A stretch of DNA of 64,000 nucleotides from Anthostomella pinea (Eukaryota; Ascomycota; Sordariomycetes; Xylariales; Xylariaceae). The stretch covers positions 1,240,001-1,304,000 of the forward strand of contig CAUWAG010000018.1 of NCBI GenBank assembly GCA_963556695.1, read 5' to 3'. How positions within the stretch are numbered: the stretch's first letter is position 1; the number at the start of each line of letters is the position of its first letter. This document shows positions 31,530 to 43,004 of the stretch, one piece after another. The notes below the pieces were generated by a model. The model was not told the origin of the DNA and did not search any database. It was given only the letters and a program-made list of their open reading frames with translations. The translations under genes and the position numbers were made by a program.

Positions 31530-32702
31530 TCACGGCTTGAAAATGAAGGCGTAGGTGGATCTTGGACCGCATACTTCGCGGTGAACACCACTGATGCCTT
31601 CCACTTGCATCCAGTTCTCGAGAAAGCCTTCTTCAGATCCCCTGCCCGGCTGACCGTTCTTGTTATCGCCAACAACATACAGCAGGTTGCGGCCACTATG
31701 CTCAGCAGCGACTGCGGCATGCGCACCGCCAAGCGCCACATCAAGAACGACCAGCGGGCTGTCGTCGTCGCCAGGAAGCTCGACCAACGCCACGTCGTCC
31801 GAGGTGGTCTCCCGCAAGCACTTTATACGCTGCTCTGCGCCTGGCGCATTGCTAGCACCCCAAAGGTATAGCGCGCTATCTTCAGACAGAGCTGCGCTCA
31901 TGCAACCCCCGCTCGCTATCTTGGCGATCTTCAACCCGCCGATCGCGTCCACCAGGCCTGGCTCATCTGCCGGCGGGACGCTGACGTCTTCTTCGATGGT
32001 GGCCCGGCCAAGGGACTGATGATAGCGTGGATCACCCCAACTATACACCTCGCCGTCTTCCATCAGCAGCAGAAAGGTCGCTGTGTTTGCGAGCAGCTGC
32101 TTCGGCCTACCCTCCAGCATATGGTGCTTGTCCGGGTAGTTCCCTTCTCCAGATGGATCATGGTACCAGGCAAGGAACTTGACCAAGTTCTCGAACTCGA
32201 GAACTTGGCATAGTCTAGTGAGTCTACCATTGGGCACTTGTTTGCATGTTACCACCATGCGCTCATTACCTGCCAAGGCGATATGGCTGAGCCTCGGTGA
32301 CGAGTCGGTGGTTTTGGTAGCAAGGCTCATAGCGGAGCTTTCCGGATTCTGCGCGGCATTCACAACCAGAACGAGACCTCCATCGTCGTCGAGGAAGCCT
32401 ATCAGGCCATCGTGGTCGCCAAAGGCGGACCTTGGGCTGGCTTCAATGGTGCTGGCTAGGTTTTGGTATCCCAGACTCCAGACTTTCTCCCGACTGCGTA
32501 ACACAGTAGAGCTCCAGCCAGCGAATAGGATGTCGAGGTCATCGTGTTGGCCTGTGGCCACTGAGAGGTGCGCGAAGCTCCGGACATCGGTCGTAGGATC
32601 AGTCTGCAATTGCGAGTGGGCATTCAGGCCAGCCCACAATATGCTCAGATGCTGAGTACTGGCTCTTTCTGGCGCTTCGCATGAGCTCTCGTCCATTTTC
32701 AC
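31530..32702 (-). CDS. RCC1-repeat (beta-propeller) protein
   Basis: A single uninterrupted exon of 390 codons. RCC1-type blade motifs recur: EVYSWGDPRYHQSLGR, ALYLWGASNAPG, and a final LLYVVGDNKNGQPGR with the GQ-G turn characteristic of the family. Conserved small-residue strands (IASGGCMSAALSEDS, VALGGAHAAVAAEHSG) separate them. At 390 residues it is close to one seven-bladed propeller and has no extra domain, unlike nuclear Ran-GEF RCC1, which has a longer basic N-terminus. Function beyond a protein-interaction propeller cannot be assigned. It is the only intact gene in a stretch of pseudogenes. Met1 or Met3 could be the start. Confidence 0.8.
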   Translation of the reverse strand: MKMDESSCEAPERASTQHLSILWAGLNAHSQLQTDPTTDVRSFAHLSVATGQHDDLDILFAGWSSTVLRSREKVWSLGYQNLASTIEASPRSAFGDHDGLIGFLDDDGGLVLVVNAAQNPESSAMSLATKTTDSSPRLSHIALAGNERMVVTCKQVPNGRLTRLCQVLEFENLVKFLAWYHDPSGEGNYPDKHHMLEGRPKQLLANTATFLLLMEDGEVYSWGDPRYHQSLGRATIEEDVSVPPADEPGLVDAIGGLKIAKIASGGCMSAALSEDSALYLWGASNAPGAEQRIKCLRETTSDDVALVELPGDDDSPLVVLDVALGGAHAAVAAEHSGRNLLYVVGDNKNGQPGRGSEEGFLENWMQVEGISGVHREVCGPRSTYAFIFKP

Positions 32703-33136
32703 ATCTTTAGTAGAACTCTATGGTAGATAGTTACCGGAGCAGTATGGACCGCGGCGGTAAGGTACGTTTTGCATCCACCGTATCCACCTTACGGGTGTAT
32801 AGATGGCCCGATCTGTGGGTACAGCTTCCATTCGCATCGCTTATTTTCGTCACCACTTCAGACGACGCGCTTGGCAGAGCAACAGGGTGGACACGGAAGA
32901 CCGCGAGAACTTCCTGCACCATCGCCTTCCGATACCTCTTCGCGACGATGACGGGCATATCTGGCTGTGGACGGGCTTCGTCTTTCGCGATTGGCGAGCC
33001 ACGCTGGATACCAAGCACGATTCGACGCATAAGCTGAGGAACAAGGACATGCTCGCGATGAAGCAAAGTCCGGACGGCGCGATGGAGAAGAGACTCCCGG
33101 AAACATGCTGATTGTGTTAAAGCCTGACACTCCAAT
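32703..33136. other. Spacer between RCC1-like gene and oxidase pseudogene
   Basis: Overlapping frames on both strands without recognised features; likely the promoter of the RCC1-like gene and the 3' region of the oxidase. Confidence 0.45.
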
Positions 33137-33322
33137 CTAGTGTGGAACCCAGTCCGGTCCCTGGGGTACGTATAGGCTAGGACTGGATTTCTTGCACAAT
33201 CGGCCGTTCTCGTTCGGTAAACCATCGACACTGTTCACCTCAAAGAATTCACTGCCAACAGCCCTCGCCCAAAAGACATTCCTGGGATCATATTTCTTCT
33301 TGAGGCTTAAAAGCTTGGGATA

Positions 33323-35544
33323 CCATGCCCCACCCCCTAACGGGACACACCCCCCACCGGGACAGCCAAACCCCACCATCACCACCAAAATACCCCCTTA
33401 CTCACTTACACGCAATTGAGGCTGTAGATGCCCAAAGAAATCAACAAAATTATCATTCTGTGGTGTTGAGGCTCCTCAATCCACGTATCTAGCTGGCGCT
33501 CTAATTGACCGACCGCTTCTCGTCACCTGGGGCTCTGCAACAGGGGCTTCTTCACCCTCCTCAGCCTCCTCAACCTCTTCCTCCTCCTCACCCTCATCTT
33601 TAACAACCTCTGGCTCTGCTTCTGACTCTGAAGACTCTATAACCACGGCCCTTAACGGGTCACCCCCCTGGGCCAATATCTCGGTCATATTTATGAACTT
33701 CCGGTTCGGATTTGGGACCTTTTTCCTCTTCTTGGGCCGTAGCCACTCTAGTTCAGCCTCCAGGGCCTTGATCTTATGATCTTTTAGGGCCAGCTCCGTC
33801 TCCTGGTTCTCGAAGGCGTGGGAGATCTTCCTGAATTTTAGCCAAGTGGCTGGGGAACGGTTCTTTGCGAAATCTATGATCTGTCGGCTTGTGGTAGGGG
33901 TCCGCTGGTCTTCTGGCTCCGAGTCTTTAACTTCCTCTGGCTCCGGGGTCTTTCTTTTATCCTCCTGGATTTCTGGGTGTTTCAAACACTTCCTGCGGCT
34001 AACTGGGTAGCACCCCGTCACTTGGAAGCCCGAGAGGATGTTTGGCTTAGAAAAAGCCTTGTCCCTAGCCTGAGAATAAATGCGGATGAAGTTGATCTTA
34101 TCCACGGGTGAGGCATCTGTGAGAGAATTTAATTACGAAAGAAATCTCTGGTAGTAGGCTTTGAGCGCGTTATATGGTCCGTTATCTAGTGGTTGCATGC
34201 CGTGGCTGGTATGGGCTGGGAAAAAACAAAGCAAGATGTTAGCAAAATAACACTGCAATATGAACTCGTCCTGTTAGTTATACAGTTAGTTAACTGATTA
34301 AATAACCCCTGAAAAATAAATAACGTACGGAAGTATGGCTACCATGGCCATCTAGTATCAAAAGGATCGGCTCTGCCTGGTCTTCCCCTCGTACAGCATC
34401 CACCTAGGGTAGAAAAACATGGTCTAACCATAGGCACGCAATCTCGTTACTGGTCCAGCCGTTATCTGACATTATGTAGTACTAACCCGCGATTTTGCGG
34501 AATTCTTTGATGAACCATTGGGCCTGGAGATCTTTTCCTTTGAAAATTATGCCTGGTTTGAGAACTTTTCCAGTGACTGAGATGGCTTCGATAAAGGAGG
34601 TCCAGCCACGCCCCTTAGGACTCTTTAGGAAGGCTTTCATAGTCTCAGAACTTCCTAAGACTAGGGAATCGATGCCTATAGGGGTTAGCTAGTTAACTGA
34701 CAGGATAGGGGTGAATAGGGGGTTAAAAGACTAACCAAAACCCGACATGATGCCGCCCTTATCGATATTATATGTATTTTCTGGCTTCACCCATTGATAA
34801 TCCGCCAATATGTCAAAGAACCAGTTGACAGACTTAGGGGTGAACCCCTTAAACCGAGCAGATTCCATCCGCTTACCAATTTTAGTCTGGATGGTAGGAT
34901 TACGGCATTTATAGCCCTCCATATAATTCGGGCCCAGTGGTACGAAATCCCCCCCCTTTTTCAGTAGTTATATAATAATCTCCTGCACGGCTGTGTGAGA
35001 AAGGGCAAGCCCTAGGGACTCCTGGCACAATATTCATTGAGCCACCTTACTCTCTTATTGAGGGGAGAGTCTCTGCTTGCTAACCTGGGCCTCGGCTTGG
35101 GTGACTCTGCCGTTGATACGTGCTGACAGCGTTTGCTTAGGGATGCTGTATTTTTGGGCGGCTTTTCTCACAGACATGCCGTTATCTGTCACATCTAGCC
35201 AGGCATCCGCCATATTATCTTTAGTGTACGTGGGCGGAGGCATTGTGGCTGGCTTCACGATGCTGTGGTGGCATAAGGGTCAGGGGCTCAGAGAGAGAAT
35301 TCTACAGCAAATTTGCATTTAGGGGCAGGGCACGGAGGCTCCTAAGCACTGATGCCAATGGCTGAAACTTCACTAATCTACATCCGGCTAAATACCAAGA
35401 AAAGGGCTATCTAACCATCTAAAGAGCGTATAGATAGCCTCAAAGGGGGCTGTAATCCGTGTAAGTGAGGTAGGGGACTTTTGGTGGTGGTTGTGGGGTT
35501 TGGCTGTCCCGGTGGGGGTGTGTCCCGTTAGGGGGTGGGGATGG
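33323..35544 (-). mobile_element. Complete DDE transposon (2,222 bp) inside the oxidase gene
   Basis: The termini CCATGCCCCACCCCCTAACG (left) and the inverse complement of the right end (CCATCCCCACCCCCTAACG...) are near-identical, with similarity reaching about 90 bp. TA at 33321-33322 and 35545-35546 is the target duplication. Removing the element and one TA restores the oxidase reading ...GSFYPKLLSL.... It belongs to the same family as the truncated element at 21.5 kb and a distant relative of the one at 37.2 kb. Confidence 0.93.
33476..35258 (-). pseudogene. DDE_1 transposase of the 33.3-kb element, degenerate
   Basis: N-terminal HTH_psq is visible (ADAWLDVTDNGMSVRKAAQKY, about 35120-35220), then the CENP-B-like segment (KRMESARFKGFTPKSVNWFF) and NIDKGGIMSGFG. 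The ILLILDGHGS catalytic strand lies near 34350. The long C-terminal part (33476-34105) ends in an acidic tail and TRSGRSIRAPARYVD. Stops break the catalytic domain, so the protein is inactive. The tail motif R-S-x-R-x-I-R-x-P-A-R-Y is shared with the 37-kb element. Confidence 0.82.
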
Positions 35545-37740
35545 TAGAAGCTACCATAAAATGCCCACTGAAAATCCGGTTCCGTACGGTCCGACTCGCC
35601 TAGGTAGCAACCTGCGCCAGGAGAAAAGTCTCGCCAATGCTGCATGTAACCGTTTGTAAAGTTATCGCGAGCAGTGAAAACCTCCCATGTTGTCGACTTT
35701 AGCGACCAGCTGACGGACGAGAGCATATGGAGGACGGTCTCACGCCAGGCTGGGTTCACGGAGGTGTTCTGGTAACCGCCGTTAGGCCAGGTCGGAGCCT
35801 GGTTGAAGCCGATGATCGTCAAGCCGGCCTCTGAATTGGACTTCATGGCGCCAAAGGTGGCGTTGAGAATCGTGTCGTTGCTCCAGTTCGTGCGAGGCCA
35901 TAGCCGCGACGCTGTAGCGACGTGGGTTTTCTCAACTGCTTCGAGAGGGAATGAGGCATTTCACGCGTCCCAGAAGCTGTCGAAGTGCCGTGTCGTCGGT
36001 AAGATGCTAATACCGAGCGCAGTGAGCTCATCGAACCAAGGCTGTAAGATGGCTTGCGTTTCGTTGAGCGTCTTTTTGGGTGCAAAGAAAGGCTGCATCA
36101 AGAACTCAAACTCGCCAGCGCTGGGTACAGAGGCCAGGACAAAGAAGTAAGCGTACGTGCCAAGGTCCACATTTGCTGGGAAGTAGTTGTAATACGCCCG
36201 AACCTGGATACATATGAGTGTAAGCGTCAGCATATGTTTCAAAACTAGGTTCGCGCCGGTCACACTGATTGGTGTACGTACCCCGGCCCAGAAGGTATCC
36301 TTGGATATGCTGACAGAGGTGAATGAAAAGATGGAGGAGGTGACCTGCATCTCCGGGTACGCCTTCACGACGACCGAGGTCACGATGCCGAAAGTGCTGC
36401 CGCCGCCACCACGCAGCGCCCAGAACTACCACCATCAGCAAACGTCCCTCCAAAAAAGAGGCTTTGCATATGGCTTTCTCACCAAGTCTGGGTTCTTCTG
36501 TGCATTGGCGGCGACGAAGCGACCGTCCGCCGTCACTACCTCCATATTCAAGACTTGGTCGGCAGCCATGCCATAAATTGAGCTGAGCGGAGAGTGTCCA
36601 CCACCTTGTATGTAACCTCCCATGACGCCAACTGTCTGGCCTTCGCCGCCGACAACTACAAGCCCTTCATCTCGAGCAGCCGCATACACTTCGTAGGCTT
36701 GCACGCCTGCTCCAGCCTTGAACGCCGGGCCATAGTAGTTGGTCGTCGCGTCGTTGTACGATGATATGTAACGAGATTTTTCAGATTATGCGTAAAGACG
36801 CTCAAAGATCCAGCGCCGCCGGACTTGCCTGAGAAGTCATGGCCAGTGTTCTTAACGACCAAACGGATGCCTGTGTTGCGGGCGAAGTTGACCACAGCCT
36901 GTATTTGGCCTACATTCGTCGCATTAACTACATAAGCGGGATAGCCTCCTGGTGTGCAGTTACCGCTGTTGATAGCTGGTGGGAACTACAGGCTTGGTGG
37001 CTGGCACGGCAGCCCCTGGTACACGGGTGAGAGCATCTCGATGGGGTCTTCGAGGCTATCGATGCGTTAGCAGGGAGCAGCGTCTTGAGAGAAGACCGGA
37101 TCTTATAAAAGGATCGCCAATGCTTACTGGGTGTACGAGTTCGTCCAATTTGCCGCCAGTGCTGCACATGCAGTCTCATTGTGCTTGCTCGTGCCGTTGA
37201 AGTAACGGCGGGGGCATAGATGTGGGACAGTTTTCACACCCAACATCACAATGTTCACTTACACATATCTCTACCGGCAATGAAGCCCTAGATATCGTAA
37301 ATACTGCATTGAAATCGTCTTTTCTTGTTATTTTCAGCAGTGCTGGTTTCATTAGGTTTACCACTGCGAGATGGGCCGCTGTGGGGGTCGGAAGTTAGCA
37401 CTCCCGGCCCTAATCTGAGGGGTAATGGGACCCATGCCCCCTATCCCCTTCACTGTAACAGAAGTTCTGTTGTTCTTTTTTTTCTTTTTTTTCTGTCAGC
37501 ATCATAGGCTTCAGTTCGTTGAAATGCCTCCTTCGTACATTCCAGAAGACCTCGCAGAGGCAATTGCCACTATGAACGATGGCATATCCCTCCGCAAGGT
37601 GCATCAGCGCTGGGGAGTACCGAAATCAACTCTTGCGCCGAAGGTAGACGGCACCACGATGCGCCCAACGCTGACTAGCCGTGAGGGGGCTTTTAGGAGC
37701 CAAAAGTTAAGCCCTGCGCAAGAAACTCGGGTTGTATCAT

Positions 37741-37913
37741 TGTCAGATTTGAGCCAATCGTGAGGTTGAAGTGTGTCTGTGTATTCTGTCTCTCTAGAGT
37801 GTCCTCGTGCAACCGTGGCAGTTTTGTGCCAGAGGGGGCTGGATCGGGACGGAACAACTAGGTTCCGGTGTCTACCTATCAAGGTGCCTTCTGGGCTCAC
37901 CTTTAATCCAACA
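37741..37913 (-). repeat. Copia 3' LTR (relative to coding strand)
   Basis: 173 bp, near-identical to 42832-43004. Adjoins the target duplication ATCAT at 37736-37740. Confidence 0.95.
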
Positions 37914-37959
37914 CACCCCCTCAGCCAGGCAGGCAACGGCTCTGACTGAACTAGTCTAT

Positions 37960-40900
37960 AGAGTAAATTACTTCAGGGTCTTGACTTAGAATCCCTTCTC
38001 TCTTCTCAATGGCTCCCTCCTGTGACCTCAAATCAAGCTGCCTCGCCCGAGTGTCTATCAATCCCAACTGATCCAGAAATCCTGCCCACTGTTGAGCCGG
38101 CAAGGCCTTGGTCAACCCATCCGCTTTCATCTTTGCTAAAGGCGTGTACTTGATGCTGACAGTTCCTCATTTCACTTCTTGTCGAAGCCAATGGTTGTGT
38201 ATGTCCACATGCCGCAACTTGGTTTTTAAGAGGGCAATTTCGGCGGTCACTAACTTAATCGTCTGTGTATTATCGTATTCCATTTTGATCTTCTCGCGTT
38301 CGAGTTGAACACCAAGTTCTGTAACCAGCCGGCTGATATACAGAGTCTCTTTGACTGCCTGAGCCAGTGCGAGTAGTTCCGCTTCTGTAGTCGATGTAAT
38401 AACCGTGTCTTACTTGTTGGCCCTCCAGCCGATCAATCCTCCAAAGAGAGTCATGGCGAATGCCTGAGAGCTCTTTTTATCGGAAGTATTGTCGGCAAAG
38501 GAAGCATCACTGGCCACCACTAAATCGTCTCCTCCTCCAAACTGGAGAGAGTAGTGTCTTGTTTTGTATAGGTATCGGATGACTCGGTCGGCAGCATTCT
38601 GATGGATCTGACTTGGGTTCGTAAGGAGTCTAGTGAGGCGTGATGTTGCGAAGGCTATGTCTGGTTATGTAGAAACTGAGGCAAATAGGATGGAACCAAT
38701 CTTTCGTTGGTATTTCTGGATCTCGTGAGGGGCGGCGTGATCTTGCCAGGGCAGTAGTTCTTCTGTACCCATTGGGACCTCAGGGAGTCTGTCGGTCAGG
38801 TTGATTAGCTTGGTTACTTTCTCAATGTAGGAGGTCTGGGATAGCCAAATCTTTCGCTGGGGCCGGTCCCGAATGATTTCCATTCCAAGGAACCATTAAA
38901 CGTGCTCGCCTCCAGTGATCTTGTATCTTCGTTAAAGCTGCTGAACCACGTTTTGGACATCTTTTTGTGCGTGTTTTCTATATGCGATGATCACGTCGTC
39001 CACGTAGAAGAATATCATGATTCCTTTTCTTGTATAACAGCACGGCTCATGTGGAACTGGGTTGAATCCCAAGCTGGCCAGAGTCTTTGAGAACTCCTTT
39101 TGCCATAGCAATGGAGAAACCCTCAGCCCATAGAGTGCCTTGTTTAACTGAAGAATTGTACCTTTCTTGCGATAGCCGTGTAGTATTTGCATGAAGATCT
39201 TCTCATTGATAGGGGCATGCACAAAGGCGTTGATAACGTTGTACTGGATCATCTCGAGGTCAAATTTGGCCGCCAGGGCTATCAAGGTTCTGAACGATCT
39301 TCCAGCAAGAGTAGCTGCATACGTTTGCTCTGAATGCAGCCCCTTCTGTTGATCTCTTCTGACTACGAGACGTGCCTTGCACTTGATGAACCTCTCATGC
39401 TTATTAAACTTATAGACATACACACATATGCAGTCCAAGATTTGATGTCCTTGTATAGATGGGTCTTTCTTTCGGATCTCAGTCCATGACCTCATGCCAT
39501 TATGACTTTTTAGGTGATCCTTTTCGGCCATTTTGAATAAGTGCCCTATTGAATGGGTTGCTAGTTTGTCGCGCCGTTGTGGCGCTTCTTCCAGGAGTTG
39601 CCTGTGCAGCTTGAATCCTTTTCGCAAGGCTCTCTCAATGCTTACCCGATCTAGGGTGTTTTGACCCGATCGTTCTATGGGCGAAGCCTTGAGGCCTGCT
39701 AGAAACGCCGCTTTCCAAGGCTCGAGCTCTTTTCGTCCTGGGTCTTGGAAAGGATTTTTGGGTTCCTTATTCCCCTTCTGAATACTATGACATAACAGGG
39801 CGGACGGAGGACTAGGCGGTGGTGAAGGTAATAGGGCAAACTTTGCCGTGATGTACGGGTGCTCATTCCCAATACCCACATCTATTTCCTCTTCGTCCTC
39901 TTGGACTTGTATCCCCGTCGGGACCACCGGGCCTCCCGCACTTCCATCCTCTACCCCCGTCGGGGGAGGATGTTGGTCTGCTTGCAGTTCATCAGGATTT
40001 TCTTCCTCGTCCTGAACATAGTCGTCGGACTTGGATAGAGCATACTTGTTGACCATGGCCTGTATCTCTTTAATAGTCGCCGTCTTCAAGTCATCTCGGA
40101 ACCGCTCTTTATTCCTATCAAATACCTCGTTCTTATTGAAAGCGACATCTCTTGTACTTATCACCTTGTTCAGGTGAGGCACCCACACACGGTAGATATT
40201 GGAAGACCGATATCCAACCAAGTATCCAATCCATGCTTTGGGAATGAGTCTGTCTAGCCTTCGGCGACCCAACTTCATGTCGGTTGTCATTGCGTAGGCC
40301 TTGCAGCCATACACCCGGAGATGTGTCTGGTCGGGGCGCTTGTCAGGGGCCATCGGTCGACCTGTCTTCCTTATAACTGCTTCAAAGAAGACATCAAAGG
40401 GGCTTTTTTATCCACTCTTTCTTCTTAGTGTCTGATTGTAGAGATATGTAGCCGTTTTGAGTATTTCTGGCCACAGGAAGGTCGGTAATCTAGCACCAAT
40501 TTGCATCGCGCGCGCTTTCGTTTTCAGTACATCCCCTGGGCGCTTGGCACCTCCATTCTGGGCTTGTGTATTGGGAGCCGAGGGCTCTACCTTGATCGCG
40601 GGGGCTTCTAGCCATCTTCCTATGTCTGGCTTGTTAATATATATCTTATTGTCTGTTTCAATTACCTTGACTTTGATGTCGTATTGGCATTCTAGCCACA
40701 AGAGGTGCGTTGACACCACACGGATGATTGTTTCCGTAGTTCGATTCTCGAGAGCGTAGTCCCATGAGACACCAGAGTTTCTGCATGTAAAGACCATATG
40801 AGATGACTCGTTTGACAGCGACCTCTCGTAGTCGTGGAAGTCGAGAGCTAATCTCTCTCCTGGATCTTTGTAGTTAGATCATGGTGCTCTCTGTATATGC

Positions 40901-42790
40901 TGTCTGGCCTTAGACATTCCGCATGACTCGCATTCCACTCCCGTTGGTCCTCGGATGACCACCCCCTGAGATGCGCGCACTAGGTGTTCCAAAGCTTCTG
41001 GACCAGGATGTCCTAGTCGTTGATGCCATAGCCATGCGTTCCCAGTGAGAGGAGGTCTTCTGGACCATGAGCTGTGTAGATGCTTCTTGCTGCGTTGTGC
41101 GGTGTGAAACATAGCGTTTGGGTCGTTCGGTTGGTAGTCGATGACATATTGGCTGTACATGTCCTTGATATGGCCGACCAAGGTATTATTTCTTCTTTTG
41201 AGACTGGTCTGCCTTTCCTTGTTGTCCCACCAATATCCTCTCCGTCTGAGTTCTCGTAGGGATACAAGAGTGGTGAGGAGTGAGGGGCAGTAGGCTGTAT
41301 TTGGGAAGCTGATAATCGTGCTTCCGACGCATACTTGCATATTTCCGTACGCTTGGATGGGTAGAGGGCGGTCTCCTGACCATACAAAATCCCCTGGTGG
41401 CGCAGTCCTCCAGCTGGTTAGACGCCATGCTTGGTTTGTGATCGTGATGGTGCTTTCATTGTCTAAAATGACTGAATAGGACAGTGGATAGTCGTCTGAT
41501 TTGACCGTTGTAAAGGCTGATGGCACCTTACCCATCGTTCTGTCATAGAGTCAATCTTGAATCTCTTCAGGCTTTTCTTCTTTAGGTTGAGGAGTCTTTG
41601 TGCTTGATTTTGTTTTATTCCGCTTTAAGGCGCGGACTTGAGCTTGTAGTTCTGGATCTTCCAAGACTTGGGTTGTCTTCTTGACGAGATAGTCCCTAGG
41701 TCGGAAGCCCTTCCATGCCTTCTCCGGGAAGACATGGAAACAATTCGCCAATGCATGATCCATTCCACACGCTAGACATTCAGAATGGTCCTCATCCCTA
41801 TTTCTCTCGTTCCTCGGTCGGCGTTTGGTCTGTTGTCTCCTAGGCCTTTTGCTTCCGGCTTTTTGTTCTTCTTTGCCGGAGCCCTCGCTGTTATAGGTAG
41901 ACCCAAATGCACCTTTGGAGGCTCATCCAGCTTTGTTGGTGGTCTGTAAAATAGCTCTTATAAAGTCGTTGATAAGATCTTGATGTTTGAGAATCCCGTG
42001 CCGGATTTGTTCGTCTTTAGTAACCACGTAAGTGTTTGACCACATGGGAAATGCTTCGGATACCGCGTCCAGGAAGTCTCTGGCCCACGAGCTCACGCTG
42101 AGTGTTTTGGGAACTTCTTTTTGATGGGCCTTCGTAAAGGCGATCTCCTAAGAAGCAATCCATCTTGCTGCGTTCTTGGGATTTTTGAGGGGTTGGAGTG
42201 CTGTCTTGTAGAGTTGTCTTGTATCCTCCTGCTTATCTGCACTTGCCATTCCGCACTGGGTTTAGAGATTTGTGTACCACTCCAAGATTGGTTGCTTTGG
42301 AATGCAGCAGGTGGTCTTGTAGTGGTTTGCGACAGACTTGAGTATATGGTTCTTGATCTTTTCCAAAGACAGTGCTTGCTTCTTGTGCAGCTTCTGGATT
42401 CAATCGTAAAAGCTATTATCGAGTTCATAGGTTTGTTTCCCCAATGTCGTTAGATCTGATAATATCCACACGCTATTGTTTTGCTTGTGTTGAATGATTT
42501 TGTCATCTTCGTTTCCGTCATTCGGATTGGGATTGATTTCGATGGTTTGGCTTGATTCGAGAGTCGTTTGTTTCTTCTCGTATTTCTTTCGTGCAATATT
42601 CGGAATCTCTGGTTGTGGTATAATTCCCTTCTTCTGAATGAGGAGGTCAAGAAGACCTAAGGCGTCTGCCTTCAGTTGGAACTCATGGTCCCATTCGGGC
42701 TATTCTCTTGCTTCCGACAGTGATGCTGAGAAGTCTGCTTTCTCAGACTCTCGAAGGGTTAAAAGGACAGGCATCTTAGATATGTAGGAT
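37960..42790 (-). pseudogene. Copia Gag-Pol polyprotein, degenerate
   Basis: From high to low coordinate: a gag region (42090-42790) in several frames; a zinc knuckle CLACGMDHALANC near 41750-41790; a protease-like VILDNESTITITNQ near 41460, where the catalytic D-S/T-G is replaced by DNES; and a GAG_pre-integrase block with WLWHQRLGHPG near 41030. The integrase core follows (40408-40797), with the last catalytic motif reading QNGGAKRPGD, i.e. the Glu of the DDE triad is Lys. Reverse transcriptase (38932-40353) contains FFYVDDVII near 38990 and NKALYGLRVSPLLW. RNase H (38000-38650) has SDASFADN and TTEAELLALAQAVKE. In-frame stops and shifts occur at several places. Confidence 0.88.
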
Positions 42791-42831
42791 AAATGGGTTT
42801 AGTCAAAGGGATCGGCGATGAGATTCTTAAC

Positions 42832-43004
42832 TGTCAGATTTGAGCCAATCGTGAGGTTGAAGTGTGTCTGTGTATTCTGTCTTTCTAGAGTGTCCTCGTG
42901 CGACCGTGGCAGTTTTGTGCCAGAGGGGGCTGGATCGGTACGGAACAACTAGGTTCCGGTGTCTACCTATCAAGGTGCCCTCTGGGCTCACCTTTAATCC
43001 AACA
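42832..43004 (-). repeat. Copia 5' LTR (relative to coding strand)
   Basis: 173 bp, near-identical to 37741-37913. Followed by the second ATCAT at 43005-43009, after which the DDE transposase frame resumes. Confidence 0.95.

Larger units (their letters stand above)
37741..43004 (-). mobile_element. Ty1/Copia retrotransposon (5,264 bp) with 173-bp LTRs
   Basis: Direct repeats at 37741-37913 and 42832-43004 begin TGTCAGATT and end AATCCAACA in plus orientation and differ at about four positions. ATCAT flanks both outer edges (37736-37740 and 43005-43009), an exact 5-bp target duplication. Protein order on the minus strand (gag, protease, integrase, reverse transcriptase, RNase H) is that of Copia. 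A purine-rich GAGGGGGTG precedes the 3' LTR. Confidence 0.95.
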
